DNA from: Rhodococcus sp. IEGM 1409
GTDB taxonomy: Bacteria; Actinomycetota; Actinomycetes; Mycobacteriales; Mycobacteriaceae
DNA: 64,000 nt
Direction: 5' to 3'
NCBI RefSeq assembly: GCF_030056735.1
Contig: NZ_JASHKN010000016.1
Location: 1 to 64,000 of the forward strand
Shown here: piece by piece, positions 18,670 through 26,823 of the stretch
Layout of the letters: each line of letters starts with the position of its first letter
Position numbering within the stretch: position 1 is the first letter of the stretch
Notes under the pieces: generated by a model
What the model saw: only the letters and a program-made list of their open reading frames with translations
The model's database searches: none
Told to the model about the DNA's origin: nothing
Position numbers and translations under genes: made by a program

Positions 18670-20005
18670 TCGACGGAGGAACGGATCGATTGATCCGGCC
18701 CAATCTCAGACTCGCGTAGGCGCAGACGGCCACGATGACCAGCGCCACGGCGTCGAGGATCAAGATGTCGGTCGAGATCTCGAACGGGCCGACCGTCGTG
18801 ATGCCGTTGAATGGCTTGTTTTCCTCAAGAGGGGTGTACGCCGTCCATCCGTAGTCGAACTGCGGATAGACGAGCAGGGCCAGCGCCGTTGGGCCGAAGA
18901 TGACACCGAGTCCGACGAGGGCTCGTGACGCTCCGGTCCGCGGTGGTTCCCGATACATCGCGCTGGCAATCGCGTAGGTGACGACCGCCGCAGTGAAAGC
19001 GACAAGAAGGTCGCTGATCGTGAGAAGGTCACCGATCTTCGGCGAAGGCGACGTGGCGTAGCTGACGATCCCGGCGACCGTCACCGTCAGGAGCAATCCG
19101 TAGCCGACGACGCGGGACGGTGCGAGAGCGCCGACGGCTGCCGCGGCGACGATGACGACGCCGATCACGACGGCGGTCGAGGCCGGGGTTTTCGACCATT
19201 CCATCGCCTCGGTTGCGGGACGGTTCGCCGAGACCGCCGCCAGAGTTGCGACGGCGGCTGTACACATCAGCAGGATCCGACTGCCGTCGCCCAACACCCG
19301 CGCGCAGATCACCGTGATCACCAGCGCGACGAGTAGCAGGGGCACCGCTGCCGTGACGGTGGTGATGTCGAACCACCAATTTGCCGCGACGCCGAAGAGT
19401 GTGAGCACCGCCGCGATCGTCACCGGTCGAACGGCCATCCGTTCTTTGGGGTGGTCCTTGTCGAAATCGTGGAACCAGAACGCGGCGACACACGCGGCGG
19501 TCAAGGCCAGCGCGATCAGTGTTGCTGCCACTACTGGTGGTTGAAACTGGTTGGTGTTGTCGGCGATGTAGTCCGCGTACCGCCGAGGAATTGCGTCCTC
19601 GTCCAGGAGTGAATCCGAGACATGCACGGCAACAATCGTTCCCGCGACCGAAGCGGCTCGGACCCGGGGAGCGGCAGCGACCGTGACTGCTCCGACAGCG
19701 ACTCCCGCACCGACGGGCGAGAGTGCCTCGAAGTTGTGATCGTAGAGTCCGGGCAGTTCGAGGAGGAGTCCACCGAATGCCGTCATGGCAGCGGTCCGTA
19801 ACCGGCAACGGGCCATCATCGCGGCTGTCCCGACCGCGACGACAGCCAAGACGCCGGCGCCGATGGTCGATATCGACCAGAACCGGTCACCCGTCGAAAT
19901 AGACGTCGACTGGCTGTTGACGAAGGGCGCCAAAGCGACGACGGTGACGACGAATGCCGTCACACCACTCAGTGCGACGAGCAGCGTCCTGCGGGCGATG
20001 GGCAC
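18626..20005 (-). CDS. Multi-pass membrane protein of unknown function (array member 3)
   Basis: This protein has about 459 residues from GTG 20005 (MPIARRTLLVALSGV...); the frame also opens at 20044. About 12 hydrophobic helices alternate with short loops. Near the C-terminus, an extracytoplasmic loop (YTPLEENKPFNGITTVGPF) precedes a last helix and a basic tail. The layout (two-helix start, central pairs, large penultimate loop, final helix) resembles the next two genes, but identity is visibly lower. I recognise no family. Confidence 0.65.
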   Translation of the reverse strand: MPIARRTLLVALSGVTAFVVTVVALAPFVNSQSTSISTGDRFWSISTIGAGVLAVVAVGTAAMMARCRLRTAAMTAFGGLLLELPGLYDHNFEALSPVGAGVAVGAVTVAAAPRVRAASVAGTIVAVHVSDSLLDEDAIPRRYADYIADNTNQFQPPVVAATLIALALTAACVAAFWFHDFDKDHPKERMAVRPVTIAAVLTLFGVAANWWFDITTVTAAVPLLLVALVITVICARVLGDGSRILLMCTAAVATLAAVSANRPATEAMEWSKTPASTAVVIGVVIVAAAAVGALAPSRVVGYGLLLTVTVAGIVSYATSPSPKIGDLLTISDLLVAFTAAVVTYAIASAMYREPPRTGASRALVGLGVIFGPTALALLVYPQFDYGWTAYTPLEENKPFNGITTVGPFEISTDILILDAVALVIVAVCAYASLRLGRINRSVPPSISRSDPSTPSDGTL

Positions 20006-20053
20006 TGCTCCAAAATAGTCAATCCGGTACCAGTTGCACCGCAATAGCAGGTC

Positions 20054-21442
20054 TCAGTCCGGTGTCGGTGTGTCAACGGAGTTTCGGCGGCGGAGCGCGA
20101 TACCGGTGGCGACGACAACTACGCACATCAGAAGCGCGGTACCGACGGAACGTGGTGGCTCCTCAGTTGCGTCGACGATAACGAACGAGACGTCCGCCTG
20201 CCAGGCTGTATCTGGTCCGCTCGGGTAAGTGAAGTCGCGCAGTTCGGAGTCGTGCTGGACGTACGTTGACGACACAGTCTCGATGTCGTGCTGCCCGATC
20301 GACATGAAGACCAGGGCAGTGAAAGGAATGGTCAACCCCAGCGCCCCGATAACGGGATTCGAGGGCAAGACGGATCCGAACAGCAATCCCGATCCCACGC
20401 CTAGCATGACGATCCGGAGCAAAAGTGCAAATTCTTGATCGGCGCTGAAGATCCACTCCGACAACGGGATCGCCGCCAGGAGCGCCAGACCCACGATCCT
20501 GCGATTCCGGTGTCGAGAACGCGTCAACCCGACGACGACCGCGATGATCGCGAGGGCAGCGATCACCAACGGTGAGGTTCGGTCACCGTCGAGAAAGAAG
20601 CGATCGGTCAGATCTGCGAACACCGTCGTGGCGGCGGCCGCAACAGCGGTTGCAGCCCAGAGGAATCCGCCACTGTCTGATGTTGTGTCGAGTCTCCTCG
20701 TGCAGAACCAGGTCAGGGTGAGGACGGCGACGGTGGATGCGACCATGACCACCCAACCCGAATACGTCGACGGGCTGTCTTGCCGGTCGACGACCGAATT
20801 GAGAATCCGTTGGGTGACGGCGAGGCCGGTGACAACTGCCAGAGCGGCTGCGGAAACGACCGGTTCGCTTTCACCTATCCGAGATTCGGAGTCAACTGTG
20901 ATGGCGCACGCTACTGCGCAGATCAGCGTAAGCCACAGAAGTGCCCAGGCAGGTTCACCGATGGACGACGTGCTGACGGGTATCAAAACTCCGGTGGACG
21001 ATTGCGCGGCCAACCACGTCGAAACCACGCCCACGATCAGCAGGTTGCGTCCGATGCGACTGTCCCACGAGGCAGCCACGGCGCCGCCCAGAATGAGTCC
21101 TGCTGCAATGGTTTTGGCAAAACCTAGAACGCTCAGCAGATCAAGACCCAGTTCTTCGGGGACGAGGAATCGAATCAGAATCAGCACGACAACGCCCACG
21201 TTCACAAATGCCCACGCGCGCCTGCGAGAACCGCGGTGCTGGAGATACGCGCAGGCCGCCACCGCGACGATGGCGCCGACCACGACGCTGGTGGATTGGC
21301 TGCTGATCCATTGGTCGATCTTCGACTGCGGCTCGGTAACAGGCCATCTCATGCGGGCTGGGCTCGTCAGCGCCACGGCCGCAAGGATTCCCGAGAGCAA
21401 GGCTGCAAGGGTGCCGGTGCTTGACCGGACGTCGATGGTCAT
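20054..21442 (-). CDS. Multi-pass membrane protein, paralogue of the upstream gene (array member 2)
   Basis: This 462-residue protein starts at ATG 21442 (MTIDVRSSTGTLAALLSGI), 13 bases after the upstream stop; the longer frame to 21523 would overlap the upstream gene. Matching blocks show it is a paralogue of the 21456-22871 product: LAALLSGILAAVALT / VAALLSGILAALALT, QSKIDQWISS / PSEVDRWISS, STSSIGEPAWALL / STSSVGEPSWWLI and GGFLWAATAVAAAA / GGKFLWAATALAAAS. About 12 helices are predicted by eye. No catalytic motif or known family is apparent. Confidence 0.7.
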   Translation of the reverse strand: MTIDVRSSTGTLAALLSGILAAVALTSPARMRWPVTEPQSKIDQWISSQSTSVVVGAIVAVAACAYLQHRGSRRRAWAFVNVGVVVLILIRFLVPEELGLDLLSVLGFAKTIAAGLILGGAVAASWDSRIGRNLLIVGVVSTWLAAQSSTGVLIPVSTSSIGEPAWALLWLTLICAVACAITVDSESRIGESEPVVSAAALAVVTGLAVTQRILNSVVDRQDSPSTYSGWVVMVASTVAVLTLTWFCTRRLDTTSDSGGFLWAATAVAAAATTVFADLTDRFFLDGDRTSPLVIAALAIIAVVVGLTRSRHRNRRIVGLALLAAIPLSEWIFSADQEFALLLRIVMLGVGSGLLFGSVLPSNPVIGALGLTIPFTALVFMSIGQHDIETVSSTYVQHDSELRDFTYPSGPDTAWQADVSFVIVDATEEPPRSVGTALLMCVVVVATGIALRRRNSVDTPTPD

Positions 21443-21455
21443 CGGTCTGTCCTGA

Positions 21456-22871
21456 TCAGGCGGTCTCGGTGGGTTCCGGTATCTCGACGGGCGGATGTGA
21501 AGGTCGTCGGAGGATCGCTGCACCGCAGAAGCCGATGATCAGGGTGAGGAGTACCGCCGCGCCGACGGTCTGAGCGGTGACGTAGTCGACGGTGATGCCG
21601 ATGCCGCGTCCGAATAATCCCGCGTCGCCGTGGGGAGAGACAGCATCGATGTCGAGCTGGCCTTGGATGTATATCGACGTCATCATCGGTGGGAAAGAGA
21701 GCTGATCGGTGAGGATGGCGATCGACGAGAAGGTCATCGCGGCAAAGGGAATGGCGAGCCCGAGTGTAGCGTCGACCAGGCTGCCGGGAGCCAGGGAGCC
21801 GAACAGCAATCCGGCGGCGAGGCCCAGTGCGGCGATCTTCAGTGCGATTGCCCAGACACCGTGCGCGGAGTCGAAGGGCAGTAGTTCTGACAGTGTTACC
21901 GCAACGAGAACGGCGATTGCCACGAGGTTTGGCACCTGCTTGTGCAGTCGCAATCCGACGGCGACCGGCAGGGCTGCGAAAAGCACCAGTACCCAGGGGG
22001 ACTTCAGCTGCCCCCAGTGACAGGAACCCTTCGCGATGTCGACGAACAACGGAGCCGACGCAGCCGCCAATGCGGTTGCCGCCCAGAGGAACTTGCCGCC
22101 AGCGCCGGAAGTGTCGCCGAGACGGTAGGCGGCGATCCACGTCAACGCAAGCGCAGCACCTGCCGCCAAAACCATGACGATCCAGGCGGTTGTCTCGGAC
22201 GCGTACTGCTGGCGGTCGATCACGGCGCCGAGCACGCGATGCCCGATCGTCAGCGCGGTGATCACCACGAGCGCGATGCGGATTTCCCCCGCGTCGGGCT
22301 TTCGGATCCGGAAGCCGGCTTGTGCGGTGACTGCGCAGGCGATCGCTGCCGCGGCCGTGGCGCCGATCAGCCACCACGACGGCTCACCTACCGAAGATGT
22401 ACTCATCCGGCCTGTCCCGCCGGCGAAGGTGCGAACCGCGAGGAAGGTGGCAAGCACGCCGAGGAGTACGGCGTTCTTCGTGGCAGTGCGATCCCAACTG
22501 ACGGCAACAACGCAACCCAGAATTGCGGCGGCTGCAACACTTTTGACGATGATCAAGGCGATAAGCAAGTCCAGTGACGCAACCTCGGGTACAACTGCCC
22601 GAATGATCGCGATGACGGCGACCCCGACGGCGATCGCGATCCACGCTGCCCGACGGGAACCGCGACGCTGTGAGAGTGCGCAGGCAAGCACGGCAACCAC
22701 GGCGCCGAGTCCGACAGCAGTGGGTCCACTACTGATCCAGCGATCCACTTCAGAGGGGGAGGCGACGATGGCCCAGTCACGAAGAACTGGATTGGTCAGG
22801 GCCAGCGCCGCGAGTATCCCGGACAGGAGCGCAGCGACAGTGGTGAGGATCGCTCGAAGATCGAGTGGCAT
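21456..22871 (-). CDS. Multi-pass membrane protein, paralogue array member 1
   Basis: This 471-residue protein is the first gene of the three-gene membrane array. About 12 hydrophobic segments are visible. The loop WISSGPTAVGLGAV and the block STSSVGEPSWWLI are shared with the gene downstream. A large loop near residues 395-435 (YIQGQLDIDAVSPHGDAG) precedes the last helix. The short gap to the next gene suggests an operon. The divergent or adjacent TetR gene (22881-23516) is only nine bases upstream and on the same strand, so it may lead the operon. No function is assigned. Confidence 0.7.
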   Translation of the reverse strand: MPLDLRAILTTVAALLSGILAALALTNPVLRDWAIVASPSEVDRWISSGPTAVGLGAVVAVLACALSQRRGSRRAAWIAIAVGVAVIAIIRAVVPEVASLDLLIALIIVKSVAAAAILGCVVAVSWDRTATKNAVLLGVLATFLAVRTFAGGTGRMSTSSVGEPSWWLIGATAAAAIACAVTAQAGFRIRKPDAGEIRIALVVITALTIGHRVLGAVIDRQQYASETTAWIVMVLAAGAALALTWIAAYRLGDTSGAGGKFLWAATALAAASAPLFVDIAKGSCHWGQLKSPWVLVLFAALPVAVGLRLHKQVPNLVAIAVLVAVTLSELLPFDSAHGVWAIALKIAALGLAAGLLFGSLAPGSLVDATLGLAIPFAAMTFSSIAILTDQLSFPPMMTSIYIQGQLDIDAVSPHGDAGLFGRGIGITVDYVTAQTVGAAVLLTLIIGFCGAAILRRPSHPPVEIPEPTETA

Positions 22872-22880
22872 CGGGCCAAC

Positions 22881-23516
22881 CTATCGCGGCGCCGCAACAT
22901 CGGTAGTGGGCGGCGTGAGTGCTGGAAACCAGATGTCGGTGAGAACGTCTGCTGCGACGTCCGCACCCGCGGTTATTGCGCCCTGCTCGGCCCATCGAAT
23001 GAAGAAACGCTCGACTTGTGTCAGCAGGAGTTCGACTCGGAGTTTTGCCTCGTCATGACGGTCCTGTGGCCAGCGGGCCAGGTACGACGGCATCGCGTTG
23101 GGTAGTGCAGAGATACCTTCGCGTGCCAGTGTTCGGAACTCGGGTTCGAGGACCATTGCCTCGTCCCACGCCCGCATCATGTGGTGGTGATCGCGGCACC
23201 AGTCGAGGGCGCGTGCGATCCAGCCGGCGAATTCTTCGCGCGAACCGGAGTCGAGTACATGGTCGAGATCCTGGAATATGGCGAGCGTGCTCGATACGAC
23301 AGTGTTCGAGCCGAGAGCCTTGAGGATGTCGATCTTGCCGGGAAAGTGCAGGTAGAAGGTGGCTCGGCTGCAGCCGACCCGGCCCGCGATGTCTTCCACG
23401 GTGACAGCCGCGTATCCGCGTTCGGTGAAGAGCGCGCCGGCGGCATCCACGAGGTCTGCGCGAGTTCGCTGCTTCTGCTTTTCTCGCAGCGTCAGTCTGC
23501 CGGAGGTATCTGTCAT
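22881..23516 (-). CDS. TetR family transcriptional regulator
   Basis: This 211-residue regulator has an N-terminal TetR helix-turn-helix: RADLVDAAGALFTERGYAAV, then VEDIAGRVGCSRATFYLHFP. A ligand-binding helical domain follows. It is divergent from the P450 gene across a 128-base gap that contains an inverted repeat overlapping a promoter, so repression of the P450 (and itself) is likely. It also lies immediately upstream of the three membrane protein genes and could be co-transcribed with them. The ligand is not predictable. Confidence 0.9.
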   Translation of the reverse strand: MTDTSGRLTLREKQKQRTRADLVDAAGALFTERGYAAVTVEDIAGRVGCSRATFYLHFPGKIDILKALGSNTVVSSTLAIFQDLDHVLDSGSREEFAGWIARALDWCRDHHHMMRAWDEAMVLEPEFRTLAREGISALPNAMPSYLARWPQDRHDEAKLRVELLLTQVERFFIRWAEQGAITAGADVAADVLTDIWFPALTPPTTDVAAPR

Positions 23517-23573
23517 TACCGGGATCCTAGTGCCGCGGGGGCGCTTGCGGGACGATTGTACGAGACTCCCCGT

Positions 23574-23609
23574 CTTTCACTTGACAGCCTGTTAGTGAAA
23601 GCTACTCTG
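23574..23609 (+). promoter_or_regulatory. P450 promoter with overlapping inverted-repeat operator
   Basis: CTTTCACT (23574-23581) and AGTGAAAG (23594-23601) are perfect inverted repeats with a 12-base spacer. A -35 TTGACA (23581-23586) and a -10-like TACTCT (23603-23608, 16-base spacing) overlap the repeat. A TetR dimer bound here would block RNA polymerase. The site is 36 bases upstream of the P450 start. The assignment to the TetR regulator is inference from position. Confidence 0.6.
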
Positions 23610-23644
23610 TGGTGTAGCGCACATTCGACCGATCAGAGGACGCC

Positions 23645-24913
23645 ATGACCATCTCGGACACAACACGCACACCTGACCTGCCGGCCGGATTCGACGTCAC
23701 CGATCCTGCTGTTCTCGGAGAACGGATCCCTTTCGAGGAGTTCGCTGAACTGCGTCGTAACGCACCGGTGTGGTGGTGTGAGCAGCCGCCGACGGTCGGC
23801 GGATTCCAGGACGAGGGCTACTGGGTGGTCTCGCGTCACGCTGACGTCAAAGAGGTCAGCCAGCGCAGCGACGTGTTCTCGAGCTGGGAGAACACCGCGA
23901 TCGCGCGTTTCGCCGACGATATGCCTCGCGAGGCCGTCGAGATGCTCCGCCATCTTCTGCTCAACAAGGATGCGCCGGAGCACACCAAGCTCCGCAAGCT
24001 TATTTCGAAGCTCTTCACGCCTCGCGCGATCAACGGCATGCGCGACGAGTTGGATCGTCGTGCGCGGAGCATCGTCGACACCGCTGTGAGCGAAGGCCCG
24101 GGCGACTTCGTGAAGCAGGTTGCCAGCGAGCTGCCGCTCCAGGCGATCGCAGATCTGATCGGTGTACCGCAGGACGATCGAGACAAGCTGTTCAAGTGGT
24201 CCAACGAGATGATGGGCTACGACGACCCGGAATACCAGGGTGATCCGGCAGTCGCGTCCACCGAGGTCCTCGGATACGCGTACCAAATGGCAGACGCACG
24301 TCGTACCTGCCCGGCAGACGACATCGTCACCACACTGGTCCAGGCCGACATCGACGGCGACTCTTTGAGCCCGGAAGAGTTCGGTTTCTTCGTGTTGATC
24401 CTGGCGGTGGCGGGCAACGAGACCACCCGCAACGCCATCACACACGGAATGATCGCGTTCCTGGACAACCCCGAGCAGTGGGAGCTCTACAAGAAGGAAC
24501 GTCCCAAGACGACGGCCGACGAGATCGTTCGTTGGGCGACGCCGGTCACCGCGTTCCAGCGCACCGCGCTCGAGGACACGGAATTGGCAGGAGTGTCGAT
24601 CAAGAAGGGGCAACGCGTGGTGATGCTGTACAGCTCCGCGAACTTCGACGAGGACGTGTTCGAGAACCCGATGACGTTCGACATCACTCGTAACCCCAAT
24701 CCGCACTTGGGCTTCGGTGGAACGGGCGCGCATTTCTGCATCGGTGCCAACCTCGCTCGCATGGAGATCGACTTGATGTTCAACGCGATTGCCGACAACG
24801 TCCCGGACATCACCAAGATCGGTGATCCGCGCCGTCTGCGTTCGGGTTGGATCAACGGCATCAAGGAGTTCCAGGTCGATTACAAGAGCACAGGCTGCCC
24901 GGTCGCTCACTAG
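23645..24913 (+). CDS. Cytochrome P450, CYP125-like steroid hydroxylase
   Basis: This 422-residue soluble P450 has all hallmarks: I-helix AVAGNETTRN (oxygen-binding AGxxT), the ExxR in DEIVRWATP, and the haem loop GFGGTGAHFCIGANLAR with the proximal Cys. Long stretches agree with my memory of M. tuberculosis CYP125 (LPLQAIADLIGVPQDDR; ADDIVTTLVQADIDG; TPVTAFQRTALEDTEL; RLRSGWINGIK; end CPVAH). CYP125 oxidises the C26/C27 side chain of cholesterol. Here it is outside any visible steroid cluster, so it may act on another sterol or lipid. The next gene is only 46 bases downstream. Confidence 0.9.
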   Translation: MTISDTTRTPDLPAGFDVTDPAVLGERIPFEEFAELRRNAPVWWCEQPPTVGGFQDEGYWVVSRHADVKEVSQRSDVFSSWENTAIARFADDMPREAVEMLRHLLLNKDAPEHTKLRKLISKLFTPRAINGMRDELDRRARSIVDTAVSEGPGDFVKQVASELPLQAIADLIGVPQDDRDKLFKWSNEMMGYDDPEYQGDPAVASTEVLGYAYQMADARRTCPADDIVTTLVQADIDGDSLSPEEFGFFVLILAVAGNETTRNAITHGMIAFLDNPEQWELYKKERPKTTADEIVRWATPVTAFQRTALEDTELAGVSIKKGQRVVMLYSSANFDEDVFENPMTFDITRNPNPHLGFGGTGAHFCIGANLARMEIDLMFNAIADNVPDITKIGDPRRLRSGWINGIKEFQVDYKSTGCPVAH

Positions 24914-24959
24914 AGTCGGTAGGTGAGAGGTACACCCCACGATCTCGAGGAGCCACCGC

Positions 24960-25712
24960 ATGACTTCGATCAACGACAAGGCAACTGCTCTACTGGCGTT
25001 GCACCAGCCAGGCAACCCGGTCATTCTCCCCACAGTCTGGGACGCGTGGTCGGCGAATCTTGCGGTGGCTGCAGGTTTTGCAGCCCTGACGGTGGGCAGC
25101 CACCCGGTTTCCGATTCCATCGGCAAGCCGGACAACGAAGGCATTACCTTCGACGAGCTTCTGCACCGGATCAAGCAGATTACCGGTGCGGTCGACGCCC
25201 CGATCTCGGTGGACATCGAGGGTGGCTACGGGCTCGAGCCGGCAGTTCTCATCGACGGGCTGATCGATGCCGGCGCTGTCGGACTCAACATCGAGGACAC
25301 CGTTCACAGTGAAGGCGGACGCTTGCGAGAGGCGCAAGAGCACGCCGACTTCGTGGGTGGGCTGCGTCAGGCCGCCGACGCCGCCGGAGTTCACGTTGTC
25401 GTCAACGCGCGTACCGACCTGTTCGTGAAGCAGGTCGGTGACGAGTCCGATCGCGTCGATCGCGCTATTGCACGCCTCAAGTTGGCAGCCGACGCCGGAG
25501 CCGACGTTCTGTACCCCGTCGGGCGCCATGACGACGAGACCCAACGCCGCCTGACGTCCGAACTCCCCCTTCCGATCAATGCGATCGGAATCCCGGATCA
25601 GGACGATCCGGCAAGTTTTGGCCCGCTCGGAGTGGCGCGTGTGAGCTTCGGTCCGTTCTTCCAGATGGCCTTGGCCAACCGTGCGAACGAGATCTTGGGA
25701 CGCTGGAAGTAA
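24960..25712 (+). CDS. Isocitrate lyase/PEP mutase family enzyme
   Basis: This 250-residue TIM-barrel protein has superfamily motifs: TVWDAWSANLAVAAGFAAL at the N-terminus, PISVDIEGGYG (Mg-binding Asp/Glu), VGLNIEDTVHSEGG and VVNARTDLFV. The gating KKCGH-type loop of true isocitrate lyases is not seen. It therefore belongs to the short subgroup with PEP mutase, phosphonopyruvate hydrolase or oxaloacetate decarboxylase-like members. It probably cleaves or forms a C-C or C-P bond next to a carboxylate. It lies downstream of the P450 and two bases upstream of DUF2804, so the three likely form an operon. Confidence 0.8.
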   Translation: MTSINDKATALLALHQPGNPVILPTVWDAWSANLAVAAGFAALTVGSHPVSDSIGKPDNEGITFDELLHRIKQITGAVDAPISVDIEGGYGLEPAVLIDGLIDAGAVGLNIEDTVHSEGGRLREAQEHADFVGGLRQAADAAGVHVVVNARTDLFVKQVGDESDRVDRAIARLKLAADAGADVLYPVGRHDDETQRRLTSELPLPINAIGIPDQDDPASFGPLGVARVSFGPFFQMALANRANEILGRWK

Positions 25713-25714
25713 GA

Positions 25715-26734
25715 ATGCAGACACTGATGTCGCCCGGCCCGCTTCTCGACGATCGCGGACATCTGGTCGAGACGGGTTGGGCCTCATCGGAAATTCGCAA
25801 GTATCGACGCTCCGCGATTACCGCCCCGAAGTTCCGGATCAAGGAGTGGGACTACTACTGCGTTCTCACTGCGGAATACGGTATCGCGCTGACCGTCGCC
25901 GACAACGGGTACATGGGCTTGCTCGGTGTGTCCTGGCTCGATTTCCGAACACCACACGAAATCACCGAAAACGTGATGCTGCCGTTCCCGATGGGAAGGC
26001 TCGGTCTGCCCGAAAGTGCGGACGACGGTGATGTGGTGGTGTCGAAAGGTAGGGCTCGGTTCGAATTTCGCCATGTAGACGGTGGGCGTCACCTGATTGT
26101 CGACTATCCGGCTTTCGACGGTGGACGAGGTCTACATGCCGATCTGTTTCTGGCGTGTCCTGCCGATGACCGGATGGTGATTGCCACGCCGTTTACGAAG
26201 GCGCCCCGGTCGTTCTACTACAACCAGAAGATCAACTGCCTTCCCGCGACTGGAAGCGTGCGAATCGGGATCGACGACTTCACATTTCGCTCGGAAGACT
26301 CGTTCGGCGTTCTCGATTGGGGCAGGGGAGTCTGGACTTACGACAACACCTGGTACTGGGGTTCTGTATCCGGACTGGTGAGCGGCGAGCGGTTCGGATT
26401 CAACATCGGTTACGGCTTCGGGGACGCTACGGCGGCCAGCGAGAACATCGTGTTTGTCGGCGGCCGGGCGCACAAACTGGACAGGATCGACTTCGATATC
26501 CCGCAGGGAACGTACGACGGCGCTCCATGGACTTTCTCGAGCAACGATGGTCGCTTCGAGATGACTTTCGAGCCGATCATCGACCGTGCCGCGACTTTCG
26601 ACGTCGGGGTGCTGCGTTCGATTCAGCATCAGGTGTTCGGAAAGTTCTCCGGCACAGTGATCCTCGACGACGGTTCGCGTCTGGTGGTTCGAGATCTCCT
26701 CGGATTTGCCGAGAAGGTTCGGAACCGCTGGTAA
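25715..26734 (+). CDS. DUF2804 domain protein
   Basis: This 339-residue soluble protein matches the DUF2804 pattern: N-terminal LLDDRGHLVETGWA, then KEWDYYCVLT, FLACPADDRMVIATPF, FGVLDWGRGVWTYDNTWYWG and the C-terminal TVILDDGSRLVVRDLLGFAEKV. It is rich in aromatic residues and predicted mostly beta. The family has no established activity and is frequent in mycolic-acid bacteria. The gene starts two bases after the upstream stop, suggesting co-translation with the PEP-mutase-like gene. Confidence 0.82.
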   Translation: MQTLMSPGPLLDDRGHLVETGWASSEIRKYRRSAITAPKFRIKEWDYYCVLTAEYGIALTVADNGYMGLLGVSWLDFRTPHEITENVMLPFPMGRLGLPESADDGDVVVSKGRARFEFRHVDGGRHLIVDYPAFDGGRGLHADLFLACPADDRMVIATPFTKAPRSFYYNQKINCLPATGSVRIGIDDFTFRSEDSFGVLDWGRGVWTYDNTWYWGSVSGLVSGERFGFNIGYGFGDATAASENIVFVGGRAHKLDRIDFDIPQGTYDGAPWTFSSNDGRFEMTFEPIIDRAATFDVGVLRSIQHQVFGKFSGTVILDDGSRLVVRDLLGFAEKVRNRW

Positions 26735-26771
26735 GCCGTGCGTATCCGCGAAGACGCCGGGAACGCAGCAC

Positions 26772-26808
26772 GAGCACCGAGGCATGGAGGTGCCCCGGTG
26801 CTCAAGTC
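26772..26808. terminator. Bidirectional hairpin between DUF2804 and the HNH gene
   Basis: GAGCACCG (26772-26779) pairs with CGGTGCTC (26796-26803); an inner GGCA/TGCC pairs within the loop. It lies between convergent genes and is followed by AAGTCTT. It is likely a shared terminator. Confidence 0.6.
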
Positions 26809-26823
26809 TTCAGTTGTGGCGGT

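Noticed and set aside
23633..25216. Long open frame on the minus strand (527 codons) across the P450 and PEP-mutase-like genes
   Set aside because: It is antisense to two well-supported genes, lacks any family motif and has the Arg/His/Val-rich make-up of a GC-driven shadow frame.
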